The notes beneath the pieces were generated by a model. That model worked only from the letters and a program-made list of their open reading frames with translations. It was not told the origin of the DNA and searched no databases. Positions 1 to 11,555 of a DNA stretch of 64,000 nucleotides are shown here, piece by piece. The stretch comes from Enoplosus armatus (lineage: Eukaryota; Chordata; Actinopteri; Centrarchiformes; Enoplosidae). The stretch lies in NCBI RefSeq assembly GCF_043641665.1, contig NC_092189.1:18196833-18260832 (forward strand), written 5' to 3'. Numbering within the stretch: position 1 is the stretch's first letter; each line of letters begins with the position of its first letter. The translations under genes were made by a program, and so were the position numbers.

Positions 1-215
1 TAAGGGCTAGGGGCATAGGAACAACAGTCTCTGGGCCTTCTTCTCAACGGAGTGGATGCAAGTCTCGCACTTCAGGTCATGAGAGATAGTACATCCCAGG
101 AACCTGAAGGACTCCACAACCAACGCAGTGCTGGGCGGTTCCTCCTGAAGCCCACTGTCATGTGGAAACAGGAAGTTTCTCAATGACACTCTGAGGTGGT
201 GAACTGTTGGTCTCT
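1..215 (-). mobile_element. LINE reverse-transcriptase C-terminal fragment, copy 1
   Basis: The minus strand reads about 60 codons containing ESFRFLGCTISHDLKCE followed by KKAQRLLFL. This is the segment just after the RT core in many fish LINEs, where an FxFLG motif precedes a KKAQQRL-type helix. It runs off the left edge of the window and is only a fragment. It is nearly identical to 19419-19640, so it is part of a larger duplicated segment. Family assignment beyond an L2/Rex1-like LINE is not possible from this length. Confidence 0.6.
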
Positions 216-338
216 GGGAATGTATTCTTTATTATTAAGTTTGACTAATTTTGATTTTGTTTCATTTATTTATTGACAGACTGACTTACTGATTTATTGA
301 ATGAATGTGTAATTGCTTATCACATTCACAGGGGGCTT
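1..338. repeat. Segmental repeat, left copy of 19419-19757
   Basis: These bases recur nearly unchanged at 19419-19757, starting taagggctaggggcatagg and ending in cattcacagggggct. In the second copy the sequence passes directly into the recurrent receptor-cluster block. Here an insertion of about 2 kb intervenes. The repeat marks the start of a super-unit of roughly 19.4 kb. Confidence 0.85.
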
Positions 339-2340
339 ACTTTTATTTTCAAATCATTTCTTCCACATTCTTACCGTAATGCCATTCTTGTACAAAATTA
401 GCGGTAACGCTCCATTTTACAGTTCAGCAAATTTCATGGTAAGTAGGTGGTAATTAGCAAGTAACATGTTTGAAATTTCTTAGGAATTACACCCAAATTA
501 CCCCAATATTTACCCCATAATTTATCGAAAATTACCCCAACATTATTTATTAATTATATTGTCACTATTTCCCAATAAGCAGGCAATAAATAGTTGGTCA
601 TTTCTTTAATACATTTCCAATAAAGTAATACGAACTTAATTGATCCTTTGAAATATCTTGTAAGTTACAACCAAATAAATGTATAATTATATTGTTTCCC
701 AATTGATAATTCGCTGGCAATTTATTTCACATAGTCCTACTGAGTTAATTGATAGGAATTAGGCTTACATTCTTTTACATGGACATTTTAACGTAGAGGC
801 CAGTTTTGATATTCACTGAGAGCCGTGCTCTAAGCAGTCTGTACCTGCTTGTGATAGGCACTGAGTGTAGGCCCATGGCAAAACAGAATCTGGGGGTCAA
901 CAACTCTTGGAACAGTTGAAGGTCTAGCCTTGGTGTTTCACTTCAGTTGCCGAGGGTTCAGTCTGACATATCTGACCCATTTACATGCATGATCCCCTAG
1001 AAATAACTTGCCAAGTACCTTTCTGTTTATATTTTCTATCCAAGTTTTAATCCCTTTACTCAGACTGATCTCTATATATTTTCCAAAAGTCAGATCAGTA
1101 ATTTGAAAGTGATTAAGTGATAACATTACATCAGGGAAGCAGGCGATGAATTGTCACCACTTACCTTATATGTAACTTCTGCAGCAGGCGTGTAACTGAA
1201 TTGTTACTGCTAAACTTCCAACTAGTTTCTGTCTAACTTCAGTCCAACGTTGTAACAAATTTCCAAAATGTCAACTATAAATCGCTAATTACCATAAAAT
1301 GCAACTTCATAAATAAGAATCTAGTTCCTAATTGCCCATTTACAGTCTCATTCGTTGCTTATTGAGGTCTCATAATAATGTTTTCACACCACTCAACAAG
1401 TTTAGACATACTTATATTTTAAGACAACAATACTTTAACAAACAGGAACAGGAAAAAAAGTAACTTTAACAAAAGTTTTTGAAATGAAAACAGCATTTGT
1501 GTTAATACTTTTATATCTTGAATAATGCTCTGATGTCTTTAAAAAGGCGTCCAACCATTCCATCACAGTGATTTTTTGGCCAACCAGTGGTTCCACTCGA
1601 CGAATCTGAGGTTCATTTTCAGAGCAGTGGGCGCTTGGTTCCCCCTGAAGCTATAGATGTCATCCTTATAAGTGCGCCAGGCTCTCTCAATGTGCTGTGT
1701 GTGAGACCCTGTCTGTGGATGCACAAAGTGTCGCTTATGGTTGACTTGATAATGGATGTAACCATCTTGCGACAGTCTTTGATAAGCTCTCCAACAGTCT
1801 GTGATGATCTTGCTTCCAGGCTTTACATATTTGTGCAGTGGGACCAACTCCTGCCTTGTTCTTCTCCTCACAGCTTCAGAACTGGCCTTCTATCACTTCC
1901 GCTCACTTCCAACATACCAAAAACCCAGGACCTCCTCCGCCATGTAGCCCCAAACCGGCCTCTTTCATACTGCAATGACAGAGATAAACAAAACAGTTTA
2001 AGAGGGAGATTGGCTCTGTTCGAAATCGCACACAAACATATTCATACTAAGTATGTCGTAAAACTAAGTATGTAGTGCGTTCCAACTGCATAGTATGTGG
2101 ATTCTGTATACTTGAGAAATACCCAGATGTATACTAGATAAGCAAGAATTTCTGAGTATGCCACGTGAGCTTACTGGACATACTCAGCAGCCAAAAAGAT
2201 GCATTGTGTACTCTTCAGACTGGACAATGGCGGTAAAATAATTAAAACAGAACATGGTCATTAAAACATGGTCAACCAAGGCTCCACAAATTTCATTAGA
2301 GATAAACGTTGTTGCCCTTAATCTTCCTCATCCTTGTCTA
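339..2340. mobile_element. Insertion of about 2 kb carrying Merlin-type transposon debris
   Basis: Comparison with 19757 shows uninterrupted sequence there, whereas here about 2 kb separates the same two flanks. The first 1.2 kb (339-1560) is AT-rich, with taccccaa-type motifs and no convincing reading frame. Next come transposase remnants on the minus strand. Then comes a segment (about 2010-2240) rich in AGTATG/CATACT motifs that resembles a short inverted-repeat element. The outer ends and any target duplication could not be defined by eye. Confidence 0.6.
1563..1871 (-). pseudogene. Merlin (ISXO2/IS1016-like) transposase C-terminal fragment
   Basis: The 102-codon frame contains a TDCWRAY motif, then VNHKRHFVHPQTGSHTQHIE and RAWRTYK, and a WNHWL ending. 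These are the hallmarks of the DDE domain of ISXO2-like transposases, which in animals are Merlin DNA transposons. The aspartate of TDCW and the glutamate of HIE are two of the expected catalytic acids. The first aspartate and all N-terminal sequence are missing from this frame. Immediately upstream (1872-2000), related-looking codons such as WVFG appear in other frames with stops, so the gene is broken. A full Merlin transposase is normally around 270-330 residues. The family call is firm; activity is very unlikely. Confidence 0.8.
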
Positions 2341-2622
2341 CATATAAAAATATGTTGTCAGCCATTTGCAGTGATGCTCATGGGCAGAGGAGCCATCTTA
2401 AAGATTGTGTGAGCCGGCCAATTCAGATGCGCCACATCATCGATGATGACCCGCCCTCTCTGACTGCCTGTCACATCAGCAGGAAGAGCACAGCGTACAG
2501 AGTTGTGGAGGGCTGTGAAACCATCCATCCTCTGCACTCGCTTCACTTCTTCTCAGGGGGCTGGTGAAAGGCGGCAGCAGAGCGCCTCTCTCACAGTATC
2601 ACAGGAACACATTCACATGGAG
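2341..2622. repeat. Recurrent cluster block, copy 1
   Basis: A segment of about 280 bp starting with the motif cagccatttgcagtgatgct and ending near cacattcacatggagg. It recurs at about 11272, 19780, 32515, 39803 and 53937, and in internally deleted form at 25493 and 46911. It holds a roughly 62-codon open frame on the minus strand in several copies. It matches no protein I recognise, and one copy has a 24-bp in-frame loss. Copy 1 is cut at about 2622, where Gypsy sequence begins. Confidence 0.75.
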
Positions 2623-2765
2623 GAAAACCATGGCGGGAGATTATTTTAGACCAGCACCCAGTTCTTGGCCTTCTACAAACATTTAAAACCACTTATGCTG
2701 TAAAAACCGAACAGATAAACATAGGTGAGAGCGGAAAACAACAAGAGAGTAACCAACGTAACACA

Positions 2766-5700
2766 GTGCCAATTGAAGGGCAAAGTCAACTAAATGGTGA
2801 CAAGGCCAAAACAAAGAAGCCGACTCAGTGGGACCCCCAAGTCGACCTCAGTCACCTAAGTGATGTACAAAGAGAGACTGTGAAACAGTTAGTGAGGGAG
2901 GAGTGTCATGCGTTTGCCTGCAATGAGGTTGACATAGGCTCAATTCCTTCCTTGAAGCTGCACATCACGCTACATGACACCACCCCAGTAAAGAAAACAT
3001 ACATGTCAGTTCCAAAGCCACTACACCATGAAGTCAAAGAGTACTTACAGGACCTGCTGAATCGGGGGTGGATAATTCAGTCACGATCACCATACGCATC
3101 ACCGGTTGTATGTGTGAGGAAGAAGGATGGGACTTTAAGGTTGTGTTGTGACTACAGGGAACTGAACAGAAAATCAGTCCCTGACCGCCACCCCATCCCC
3201 CGAATCCAAGACATGCTTGACTCTCTCACTGGCAGCTCTTGGTTTTCAGTGTTGGATCACGGGAAGGCCTATCATCAAGGGTTTCTGGATGAGGAAAGCC
3301 AGCCCCTGACTGCTTTTGTAACACCCTGGGGCCTCTACCAGTGGGTAAGAATCCCACTTGGCTTGAGTGCCGCCCCCGCAGAATTCCAGAGGAACATGGA
3401 AGATTGCCTAGTTGGCTTGAGAGATGTCATGTGCCAACCATACTTGGACGATAACCTGGTGCACAGCCCAAGCTTTGGGGACCATGTCCGCCACTTGAGA
3501 ACTGTGTTGCAGAGGTATCAGGAGCACGGGGTGAAGCTCAGTCCACGCAAGTGTGAAGTGTTCGAAAGGAAGGTGAGATATCTGGGGCGGATGGTGTCCG
3601 GCGAAGGCTACACTATGGACCCAGCGGAAGTAGCTCCAGTGCAAGCATTAAAAAAAAAGGTTCCTACAACTACATACATAATACATACCAAACTTCTCTA
3701 AAATAGCAAAGACTCTCTACCAGCTGCTCTCAGCACCTCCTGGGGGAACGCTGCCTGAGGAGTCAAAGAACAAGAGAAAGGTTGCTACAACCAGAAATAA
3801 AGGTAACCTTCCACCTAACACCCCCATAAACTGGACACATAGCCATCAGGAGACACTGAATTTTCTCATTGACAAACTGATTGAGCCTCCCATACTGGGG
3901 TACCCAGATCTCACACAACCCTTTATCCTCCATTGTGATGCCTCCCAGGAGGGATTGGGAGCAGTACTTTATCAGAGACAAAATGGTAAAATGGCAGTAA
4001 TCGGGTATGGCTCCAGAACACTGACTCCACCTGAGAAACATTATCACATGCACTCAGGGAGGTTAGAATTCTTAGTACTAAAATGGGCCGTATGTGAGCG
4101 TTTTAGGGATTACCTGTATCATGCCCCTCACTTCATGGTACATACAGACAATAACCCCCTGACCTACATCCTTTCAACAGCTAAGCTTAATGCCACAGGT
4201 CATAGGTGGGTTGCGCAACTGGCAGACTACAACTTTTCTATTAAGTACCGACCGGGTAAGCACAATGCTGATGCGGATGGCCTCTCCCGTATGCCACTGG
4301 ACATAAACAAAGTCATGGAACAGTGTACAGAGGAAGTGAGCCCTGAGGTGATCAGTGCATCTGTTCAAGGAGTTATAGTGCAGAAAGACGCTCCACCAGC
4401 CTGGGTAACGGCAGCTCATGTAGACTCCCTGGACCTAGTGAGTGATGCATGTTCACCTACCTTAGCCGAACCAGTAACGCCAGAACAGATTGGAGAAAGT
4501 CAAAAGAGAGACCCTGTCATTGGTCGAGTTCTGCAGTACAAAGAAAGCAGCCAGTACCCTTCTAGAAAGTTGCTGAAAGCTGAACCTGCAGGTGTAAGAG
4601 TCTTACCGAGGCAGTGGCAAAAACTGTTCATCAGTGATAATGGAGTCCTCTACAGGAGGTAAATGCCAGCTTGTCCTACCAACAGAACACCAGCAGACAG
4701 TGTTTCAGGAGTTGCACAAAGAAATGGGACATCTCGGGGTTGGGAGAACTCTAAATTTGATTCGGGACAGATTTTATTGGGCCCGTATGCATAGTGACAC
4801 TGAACATTTTGTGACTCAAGTGTGTGAGTGCCTGAAGGCAAAACGACCACAAAAAGCGACTAGAGCCCCTTTGATATCCATTGTGACTACACACCCTTTT
4901 GAACTTGTTTCTATAGACTTTTTGCATTTAGAGGCCTGTAACCAAGGGTTTGAGTACATCCTCGTAGTAATGGACCATTATACTCGGTTTGCGCAGGCCT
5001 ATGCTACGAAAAACTAATCTGCCAAGACTGTGGTTGACAAACTATTCAATGATTTTGCCCTTCGCTTTGGGTTTCCAGAGAAAATTCAACATGACATGGG
5101 CAGGGAGTTTGAAAACCAGCTGATGGCCCAGTTGCAGAAATGTTGTGATGTGCGAGGTTCCCACACCACCTGCTATCATCCACAAGGCAATGGGCAGGTC
5201 GAATGTTTTAATAGAACTCTACTCTCAATGCTTCGCACACTCACAAACACACAAAAGGCTGATTGGAAGAGTTCACTACCGAAGATGGTGCACGTATATA
5301 ACTGTACCCCCAGTGGAGCCACCGGGTTCTCTCCATATTACCTGCTTTATGGTCGTTCCCCCCGTTTGCCAATAGACCTGCTCTTTAACCTACAGCCCAG
5401 TGAGACAAGGGAAAGTTATGCAGAGTATGTTCAGAACTGGCAAACCAGAATGCATCAAGCCTATAAGATTGCCTCAAAAAGGGCTGCCAGAGAAGCTTCC
5501 AGAGGCAAAAGAGGGTATGACAAAAGAGTTCATGGAGCTGACCTTCAACCTGGTGGACGAGTGCTTGTTCGTAACCTGTCAGAAAGAGGAGGTCGTGGGA
5601 AATTGCGGTCCTATTGGGAAAATAAGGTTCATGTTGTGAAGAGGAGGAGCAGTGAGAGTCCTGTGTATGAGGTGATACCAGAGGGAGGGGGCAAAAGTAG

Positions 5701-6208
5701 TGTGTTACATAGGAACCTCTTACTCCCATGCGATAGCCTGACGCTAGACAAACATGGAACGGATCCAAAACAGAAAAGGAGGGAAAATCCGAGACAGACA
5801 AGAACAAGGCAACATGACGCAAACAAACAAGTGGAGAGTTCAGACAGTGAGGACGTTGAGTTGATGTGTCGATTCCCACACTACCAGCAACCAAGCCAGA
5901 GAGCTGGAGGCCTAAACCCAGATGCAGAACCATTTGAGCCAGAATAAGTGGAAGTGGAGGCAGACATCATGGACGTCACATCAGGGGCAGGTGGTGAGGA
6001 CAATGCTGCTGAGTCTGGAGAGAGTCTACAAGAGTCATCAGAGGAGGATGATCCAGGACCACAGCCTGCAGTCAGCTACTCTCAAAGGAGGAGACGCCGA
6101 CCGAGGATGCTGACCTATGGAGTTTTGGGTGAGCCAACTGTGGTTGAGGTTGGTGTCGAGAATCTACACATGAGTATCCAGCCTCCAGTTTGCAACAGAC
6201 TGTGGTGA
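2766..6208 (+). pseudogene. Broken Gypsy pol (RT, RNase H, integrase)
   Basis: 2766-3660 encodes a Gypsy reverse transcriptase with the YLDD catalytic signature at 3441-3452 and an upstream CDYRELN-type motif. The frame shifts near an A-run at 3649-3657 and resumes from about 3691 as the RNase H domain, with HCDAS and HTDNNPL motifs, up to 4662. A second frame change lies between 4634 and 4662. The integrase part follows with an H-H zinc region whose cysteine pair is abnormally spaced (C-x-C). Its acidic triad is at 4916-4918, 5093-5095 and 5201-5203, consistent with DD35E. In-frame stops occur at 5015-5017 and 5945-5947, and the frame continues open to 6208. The gene cannot make a full polyprotein. 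Confidence 0.88.
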
Positions 6209-6639
6209 CCTTGGATAATAGAGGTAACAAGTTAGGGTCACATGACATAAAGACACAAAGATTGTGGGGTAATTGCGAAATGGACACGAAGAACTACACT
6301 GGAATTGAATAAACTGTAAGGGAGAGTCGATCCTGTGAGCACATACTGGACTTGTACTGTAAACCAAAGGGACTGGTAGCTAAATGAACTGTGGCCGAAA
6401 TTTGAGTTCTGTTACATTTGAGTGTTGATCTGGACAGATTTGGAGTTTACTATGACTGAAAATGTGTGGTATATACTAACTGGAATGTACACTGTCATAA
6501 TTACGAGAGTAATTAATGTCATATGAACATGAAGTGTCATGAAGAGTAATGCCAGGTTAATTCAGTAAGAAAGGTCAGTATGTGAAGTGGAAACACTGAT
6601 AACTAAATGTCCGGAGACATTTAAAATTGAGGGGGAGAG

Positions 6640-7570
6640 TGTGGCACCATAAGCTATGTGTAGGTTCTTGAACAGAGTCATTTCTTGGATGTAATTTTAG
6701 ATAAGAGAGTTTTAGGTAGGTTTCCTATGTGTACATTTGTGTTAGTGGGAAAAACTGTTTATTATGGTTAGAATTTAAGGTACAATGTTATTCATTTTCA
6801 GTGTCATTGTTATGCAGTTATTCCAGGAAAGCGCCAGTAGGTGTCAGTGTCGCTATACGAGGAGCGTATGCGCTGGGAGAGTCGCAGGGAAGTCTCGCGT
6901 GAGCGAGTGAGTTCAAGGAAAATCTCTGTGTCTCACACTGAAGCAGAAAACGCTGTGTAGCGATTGTAAACCTAAAGTCATGTTTTTGCGTTCTGCAGGT
7001 AAGCTGGTGATGTTATTTAGGTATCCGGGACTAAGGCCAGATTTGCGCTGTACTTCTCTGACATTGTGTTTTGTTCTGTAAGTGTTTATTAGCGACTGTA
7101 TCAACTGTGTAAAGTTAGCTAGTTAGCAGCTAATGGAGGTTTACGGCCGCCATTGTAGTAGTAGGGGCGCGAAGCCGTAGCCTTGATAAGAATCCCTCAT
7201 ATGCGGGAAAAACCCCCGTTACTCATGTTAGCATGTTTTATGATTGTCTGTCCTTGTTGTATTGACTGGGATTTGAAGAAATATGGTGTTATGCTGAACA
7301 CAAATGATTTGTAGGGAAATAAATGAGATATATCACCCTAGTTGAGTTGAGGGGTAATGTAATCTTTCATTTTCGTGTATTAGTGTTCTGTCATCATTGT
7401 TTGTTGTGAGCGAGTGAGTTCAAGGAAAATCTCTGTGTACCACACTGAAGCAGAAAACGCTGTGCAGCGATTGTAAACCTAAAGTCATGTTTTTGCATTC
7501 TGCAGAAATTCTTCATTAAATGTGTAGCACCAGATTGAGCCTGTGTGACATCATTCTGTGCACCGCTACA
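6640..7570 (+). repeat. Gypsy 3' LTR
   Basis: It begins TGTGGCACC directly after a purine-rich tract (gagggggagag) and ends CACCGCTACA, giving the expected TG...CA termini over 931 bp. No matching 5' LTR lies in the window, so the boundaries rest on termini and context only. Inside it, bases 6899-6998 are directly repeated at 7406-7505. Confidence 0.65.
6899..7505 (+). repeat. 100-bp direct repeat within the LTR
   Basis: Bases 6899-6998 and 7406-7505 are nearly identical, starting gtgagcgagtgagttcaagg and ending ttctgcag, offset by 507 bp. The first copy is followed by a splice-donor-like gtaagc; the second is not. This could be an internal tandem duplication or the trace of a nested LTR insertion. 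Confidence 0.8.
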
Positions 7571-7884
7571 TTGGCATTATTAACAAAAGGCCCTAAAATG
7601 AAGCAAGAATTAATGTAAATTCAATTCACATTGCTGTAGGATATCAATCAAAGCCATTATATAAAATAACAAGATAAAACAGGATAAAAAAGTCACACAA
7701 AGATTGCAAACAGACTAAATCTGATATTGAAACGATACATTAAACATTTTCAAGGTTACCCAATCAAAATATTGTTACTGATATCAGATGTGAAATTGAT
7801 TTGAAGCAGTATATTTTTCACAGTGTGCCAGACAACATTTTTATTTAGTAAGTCAGGAAATCCATTGTTTGGAATGATAATTAA
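7571..7884. other. 3' flank of receptor A, no gene
   Basis: AT-rich DNA matching the segments that end at about 14707, 22292 and 44119 (aggccctaaaatgaagcaag onward). It holds the presumed 3' untranslated region of the type-1 receptors. No coding sequence is seen. Confidence 0.6.
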
Positions 7885-9682
7885 TCAAAAAGCCCTGATA
7901 TCAGAGTAGATCGTCTCTCCCTCTGCTGGCTTTACATTCCTTCTCTCTGCTTTGCCAGCTCTCCTCTTGGTGAAGGTCGGTGCAGAATAAGCCACTGAGT
8001 CCTCATCTCTCTGACGAAATACATGGAAACATGTTATGAGGTGGCAGAATTTAATATTTACATATGTTGAGAGACAATAACTTTTCCAGCTGAATCTCTT
8101 CTTTATACCTTACCTGCTGACTTTGCTGATCACCACCGGCTGTTGCAGTGTTTGTTTGCAGAGCAACTGCAGCTGTGTTATAACATGAACACAAAGATAT
8201 GAAAGATGTTGTATGTTCATTTACACAAAGCAGTAATGTAAATCATGTGAAGTCAGCATTTGCAAAATACTGTTTGATGGATTGATGTATGAGAAACTTC
8301 TGTTACCGTTGCAACAACCACACGTTTTTTTCTTGATGGTATAAATCAGGAAGGCAATAACAATCAGACTTATAGCCAAAGCAGCACAGAGCAGAATCAG
8401 AACTGTACTCTCCCACATGTTGAGTCCTGAAACAATATGAAAAGGAGCAAATAATGAAAGTTTACTATTATTTTGATGTTTGAATGCATTAGAAACAAAT
8501 GTTTTGCGATACATGATCTTAATGGATTCTACCAGATTCAAAATGAATGATTTTTATGGACATGTTCCGCTTCTCTGTTACCTTCAATGTCCAGTTTTGT
8601 TTCATGTCCAAATAATATCTCTCCACATGCGGCCACAGCGCAGTAATAAGTCCCAGCATCAGAGGAGCTGACCTTCTTAGAGAAGCTGTAGACACATTTC
8701 TGTGGAGAGCGAGCGTCAGGACTCTTCTCACATTCATCACCACTGTTTCCGTGAGCGAAAATGACACTGGGATGAGATCCATCTGATCCGGCTCTGAACC
8801 AGGACACACTGTGATCTCCTGGACATGTCTTGTTCTCAGAGTGAGAGAGGACTGAACACTGCAGAGTCACTGAGTCTCCTGGACGGACTGGATCAGATGG
8901 AGGGACGTGAATGACGGCAGTGATATCAGGTTCTGGTCCTGGGAAATACAAATGTGAAAATAAACATGTGATATTCACTTTAATGAAAAGAAAGTAGTTA
9001 AAAATATTAATTCATATACATAAACTTACTTTCCTGTAAATTATGGAAACATGTACTACCTTTACACATACATGTAGGAAAATTTAACTGTGTGACCTGC
9101 TGTTATAAATGGTGTTTGATGTAAACATGATGGTTAAATCTTTAAAGGAATGTGAAATGTCTGGTTGTGGTATTTTATTTACCTTTAATACTCAGAAATG
9201 TTCCTTTCAAAAATGTCATTTTGAGCTTGTCTACTTTTATACAGTAATAAACTCCAGTATCGCTTAGCTTTGTGTTATTAATATGCAGAACAAATGATCC
9301 AGGCTCTTGTTTTGATGTAATTCGAGGAGTCTCGTTAACACCAGAATAATTAAAGGAATATGTTCCTCCCAAGAATTCAGGCAAGTTTCCAGAAACAAGC
9401 CTGATCCAAAATAATTCTGCTGAATGCTCAGATGTCTGGCGGGTACACGACAAAGTCACATCATCTCCAACACCAACAGTCTTCGTCCTAAAGATCAGAT
9501 CATCTGTGCATCCTAAAAATAAAATGAAATGGAGCAGTGATTAACAACAGAGATAGATTCATATATGCCCTGTGCTAAGTTGATGCAAGAAGATGACAAT
9601 GTATTTGAAATATATATTGAAAAAACTTTATATACTTACGCCCAACTCTGAGCATCAGCAGTAAATAAAATACGACCAGCAT
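7885..9682 (-). CDS. nitr: Receptor A: NITR-type Ig receptor, type-1 tail, probable recombinant
   Basis: Six exons on the minus strand: 9640-9682 leader, 9183-9512 V domain, 8582-8938 second Ig domain, 8307-8426 transmembrane, 8114-8172 linker, 7885-8010 tail. All junctions are GT-AG and phases match, giving 344 residues. The start is the ATG of the hydrophobic leader MLVVFYLLLMLRVG. The V domain has C37, W50 and C105 and a degenerate J-like end (FLKGT). The second domain has cysteines 152, 163, 194, 206, 224 and 229, the six-cysteine pattern of NITR I domains. Its J motif reads FGHET, with glutamate replacing the expected glycine. Membrane segment about 250-273 has no basic residue. The tail carries SVAY311 and TIY338SDI, a TxYxxI switch-type motif. 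The V exon and upstream DNA resemble receptor F and type-2 units, but the tail is type 1. Expected role: inhibitory surface receptor on lymphoid cells; ligand unknown. Confidence 0.85.
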
Positions 9683-9850
9683 TTCCTTGTTAATCCACTT
9701 GAGACAACAGTTAAATTAGACCGTATTAGAAGATGATTCACCTTAATGTAACCATATGAAGTGGGAGGGAACAATTTCAGAGCAATCTCATTGGTCTCTT
9801 GTTATGTTGGCCAATGTCACTGTACCACCACAGTGGAAATAATCTCAACT
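9683..9850 (-). promoter_or_regulatory. Putative promoter of receptor A with two CCAAT boxes
   Basis: Upstream of the ATG the minus strand carries one CCAAT box (attgg on + at 9790-9794). An ATTGGCCAA palindrome (ccaat on + at 9811-9815) lies 21 bp further out. The arrangement is conserved in all six genes. No clear TATA box is seen. Confidence 0.5.
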
Positions 9851-11270
9851 TTCCAACCTAAACACATGAAACAACAGCAACAGCAAGCTTTTGTTTCATG
9901 TTTCATGGTGGGTTTCTATAACTGACACTGAGCGTAAACACAGCAGATGATTTGATGTGAACTACTGTAATCCAAAATAATCTGGTTTCCTTTATATTTT
10001 CACTTCATGTTGATGGACTTTTCAGCTGATATTCACCAATATGCTCACACTGTTCAAAATGACATGTCATTTCATCTTGTGGGGATCATGAATTAAGAGA
10101 ATTTCCCTGAACAACAGGGGCAGGAAGAAGATCTTTAGTCTGTTGTTTTTATTGACTATATTACCATATTTTTGAATTGTAGCCTGATTTCCAGAAAACC
10201 TTAAATAGATAGAGTAGATGTTCTGGTAACCTGGAAAATGTAAGTTCTGTACTCATATAAGTTTTCTCTCTGCTTTTGTTCTCCACCAACTCCTGACAGA
10301 CAGAAATATTCGTCTCTCTTGCAGCTAAATGCTCCACTATGCTCACTAGCTGGCAGCTAACTCTGTCAGTCTGCTGTTTGGTGCTGCGCAGGTAGCATAC
10401 AGTCGGTTTATCAGAACTTTTTGCTGTAAATAGAGGTGTTCAGTAACTGATAGCAGGTGCTATTTTTTCACTGATCCATGGATATTGTTCCTGTCCAACA
10501 TGACTGACTAACTAATCATTGTTTGCTCCATTAATCCAATCACACTCACAATCAAATCAGAAGAAGTGAAACGATGTCTTTCCAAACAAAACCTCATGAC
10601 CAGTGGTGATCAAATGTTCAATGCCATTTTGTTTTACAGCCTGGTTAAGGTTAGGCAACTAAACTACTTGGTTATGGTTAGAAAAATGTCATTAAGACGG
10701 CAAAATTAAAGTCCCTGCAGATTAAAGTCCACCCACATACATGTTTTCATTTCTGTTGTTGAATTAGACCTCTTCTCACAACTGTGTGTGTGTTCAAACT
10801 GCACTTGACTGACATATCTTGACCCTTCTGTTGGCTTTGTTGCACCTGTTAGAGTGGGACAACATACACCTTCATCATGCTCAGTACTATATCAACTTCT
10901 GATGACAGGTAATTCACAGCGTAAATTCACCCGACTTCCACCTCAGACAGGGTAACTCACAACAGCTGTGTGGGTGTGCAGGGTCTTTAAAGTCATGGTC
11001 AGGCTCTTCACCATGCTAAATTGCACATTGCAGTAGTTCCTGCATTGGCAATAACATTAGCACTGGATGCATGATGCACTGCAGCTTTACAATAAAGCCA
11101 CTTTTGTTCACTACATAAAAGTCGTCATTTTACAGAATGTATTGAAATAGCCTTTAATTATAAATATTTCATGTGTAATATATCTGTAAATACAGTGTAA
11201 GAGACTATGTTATGTCTCCAAATCAAAACTTCAAATAAAATAACTAATATTTGATAATAAAAAAACCTAT
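9851..11270. other. Type-2 intergenic DNA upstream of receptor A
   Basis: No gene is seen. The sequence is homologous to 30850-32515, 38110-39800 and 52210-53935, which lie upstream of the type-2 receptors. It differs from those by lacking a 296-bp segment at about 11075. The upstream DNA of B and E is of a different type. Confidence 0.7.
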
Positions 11271-11271
11271 T

Positions 11272-11555
11272 CAGCCATTTGCAGTGATGCTCATGGGCAG
11301 AGGAGCCATCTTAAATATTGTGTGAGCCGGCCAATTCAGATGCGCCACATCATCGATGATGACCGGCCCTCTCTGACTGCCTGTCACATCAGCAGGAAGA
11401 GCACAGCATACAGAGTTGGGGAGGGCTGTGAAACCATCCATCCTCTGCACTCGCTTCACTTCTTCTCAGGGGGCTGGTGAAAGGCGGCAGCAGAGCGCCT
11501 CTCTCACAGTATCACAGGAACACATTCACATGGAGGCCATGAAGAGTTTCTGACC
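11272..11555. repeat. Recurrent cluster block, copy 2
   Basis: Same block as 2341-2622, intact and extending to the gaagagtttctgacc end. The minus strand is open for 62 codons, but nothing identifies a product. Confidence 0.75.

Larger units (their letters stand above)
2623..7570 (+). mobile_element. 5'-truncated Gypsy (Metaviridae-type) LTR retrotransposon
   Basis: The element holds RT, RNase H and integrase coding remnants in Gypsy order, a polypurine tract (about 6623-6639) and a 3' LTR. The 5' LTR, primer-binding site, gag and most of protease are absent. Its left edge abuts the recurrent block at about 2622. Its right edge abuts DNA matching the region just before the type-1 receptor tails (compare 14395). 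Relative to other units, about 2.8 kb of intergenic DNA is missing, so the insertion or a later recombination deleted its flanks. Confidence 0.85.

Noticed and set aside
1587..2075. 162-codon plus-strand frame over the Merlin region
   Set aside because: It is antisense to the recognisable transposase and has no protein-like features.
2358..2546. Minus-strand 62-codon frame in the recurrent block
   Set aside because: Open in most copies but with no start context or splice evidence and no recognised domain. One copy has lost 24 bp and two copies are mostly deleted.
5385..5933. 182-codon minus-strand frame in the Gypsy element
   Set aside because: Shadow of the integrase frame on the opposite strand.
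8519..8809. 96-codon minus-strand frame overlapping receptor A's second Ig exon, repeated in C, D, E and F
   Set aside because: An alternative frame of the Ig exon. It persists only because the exons are near identical.
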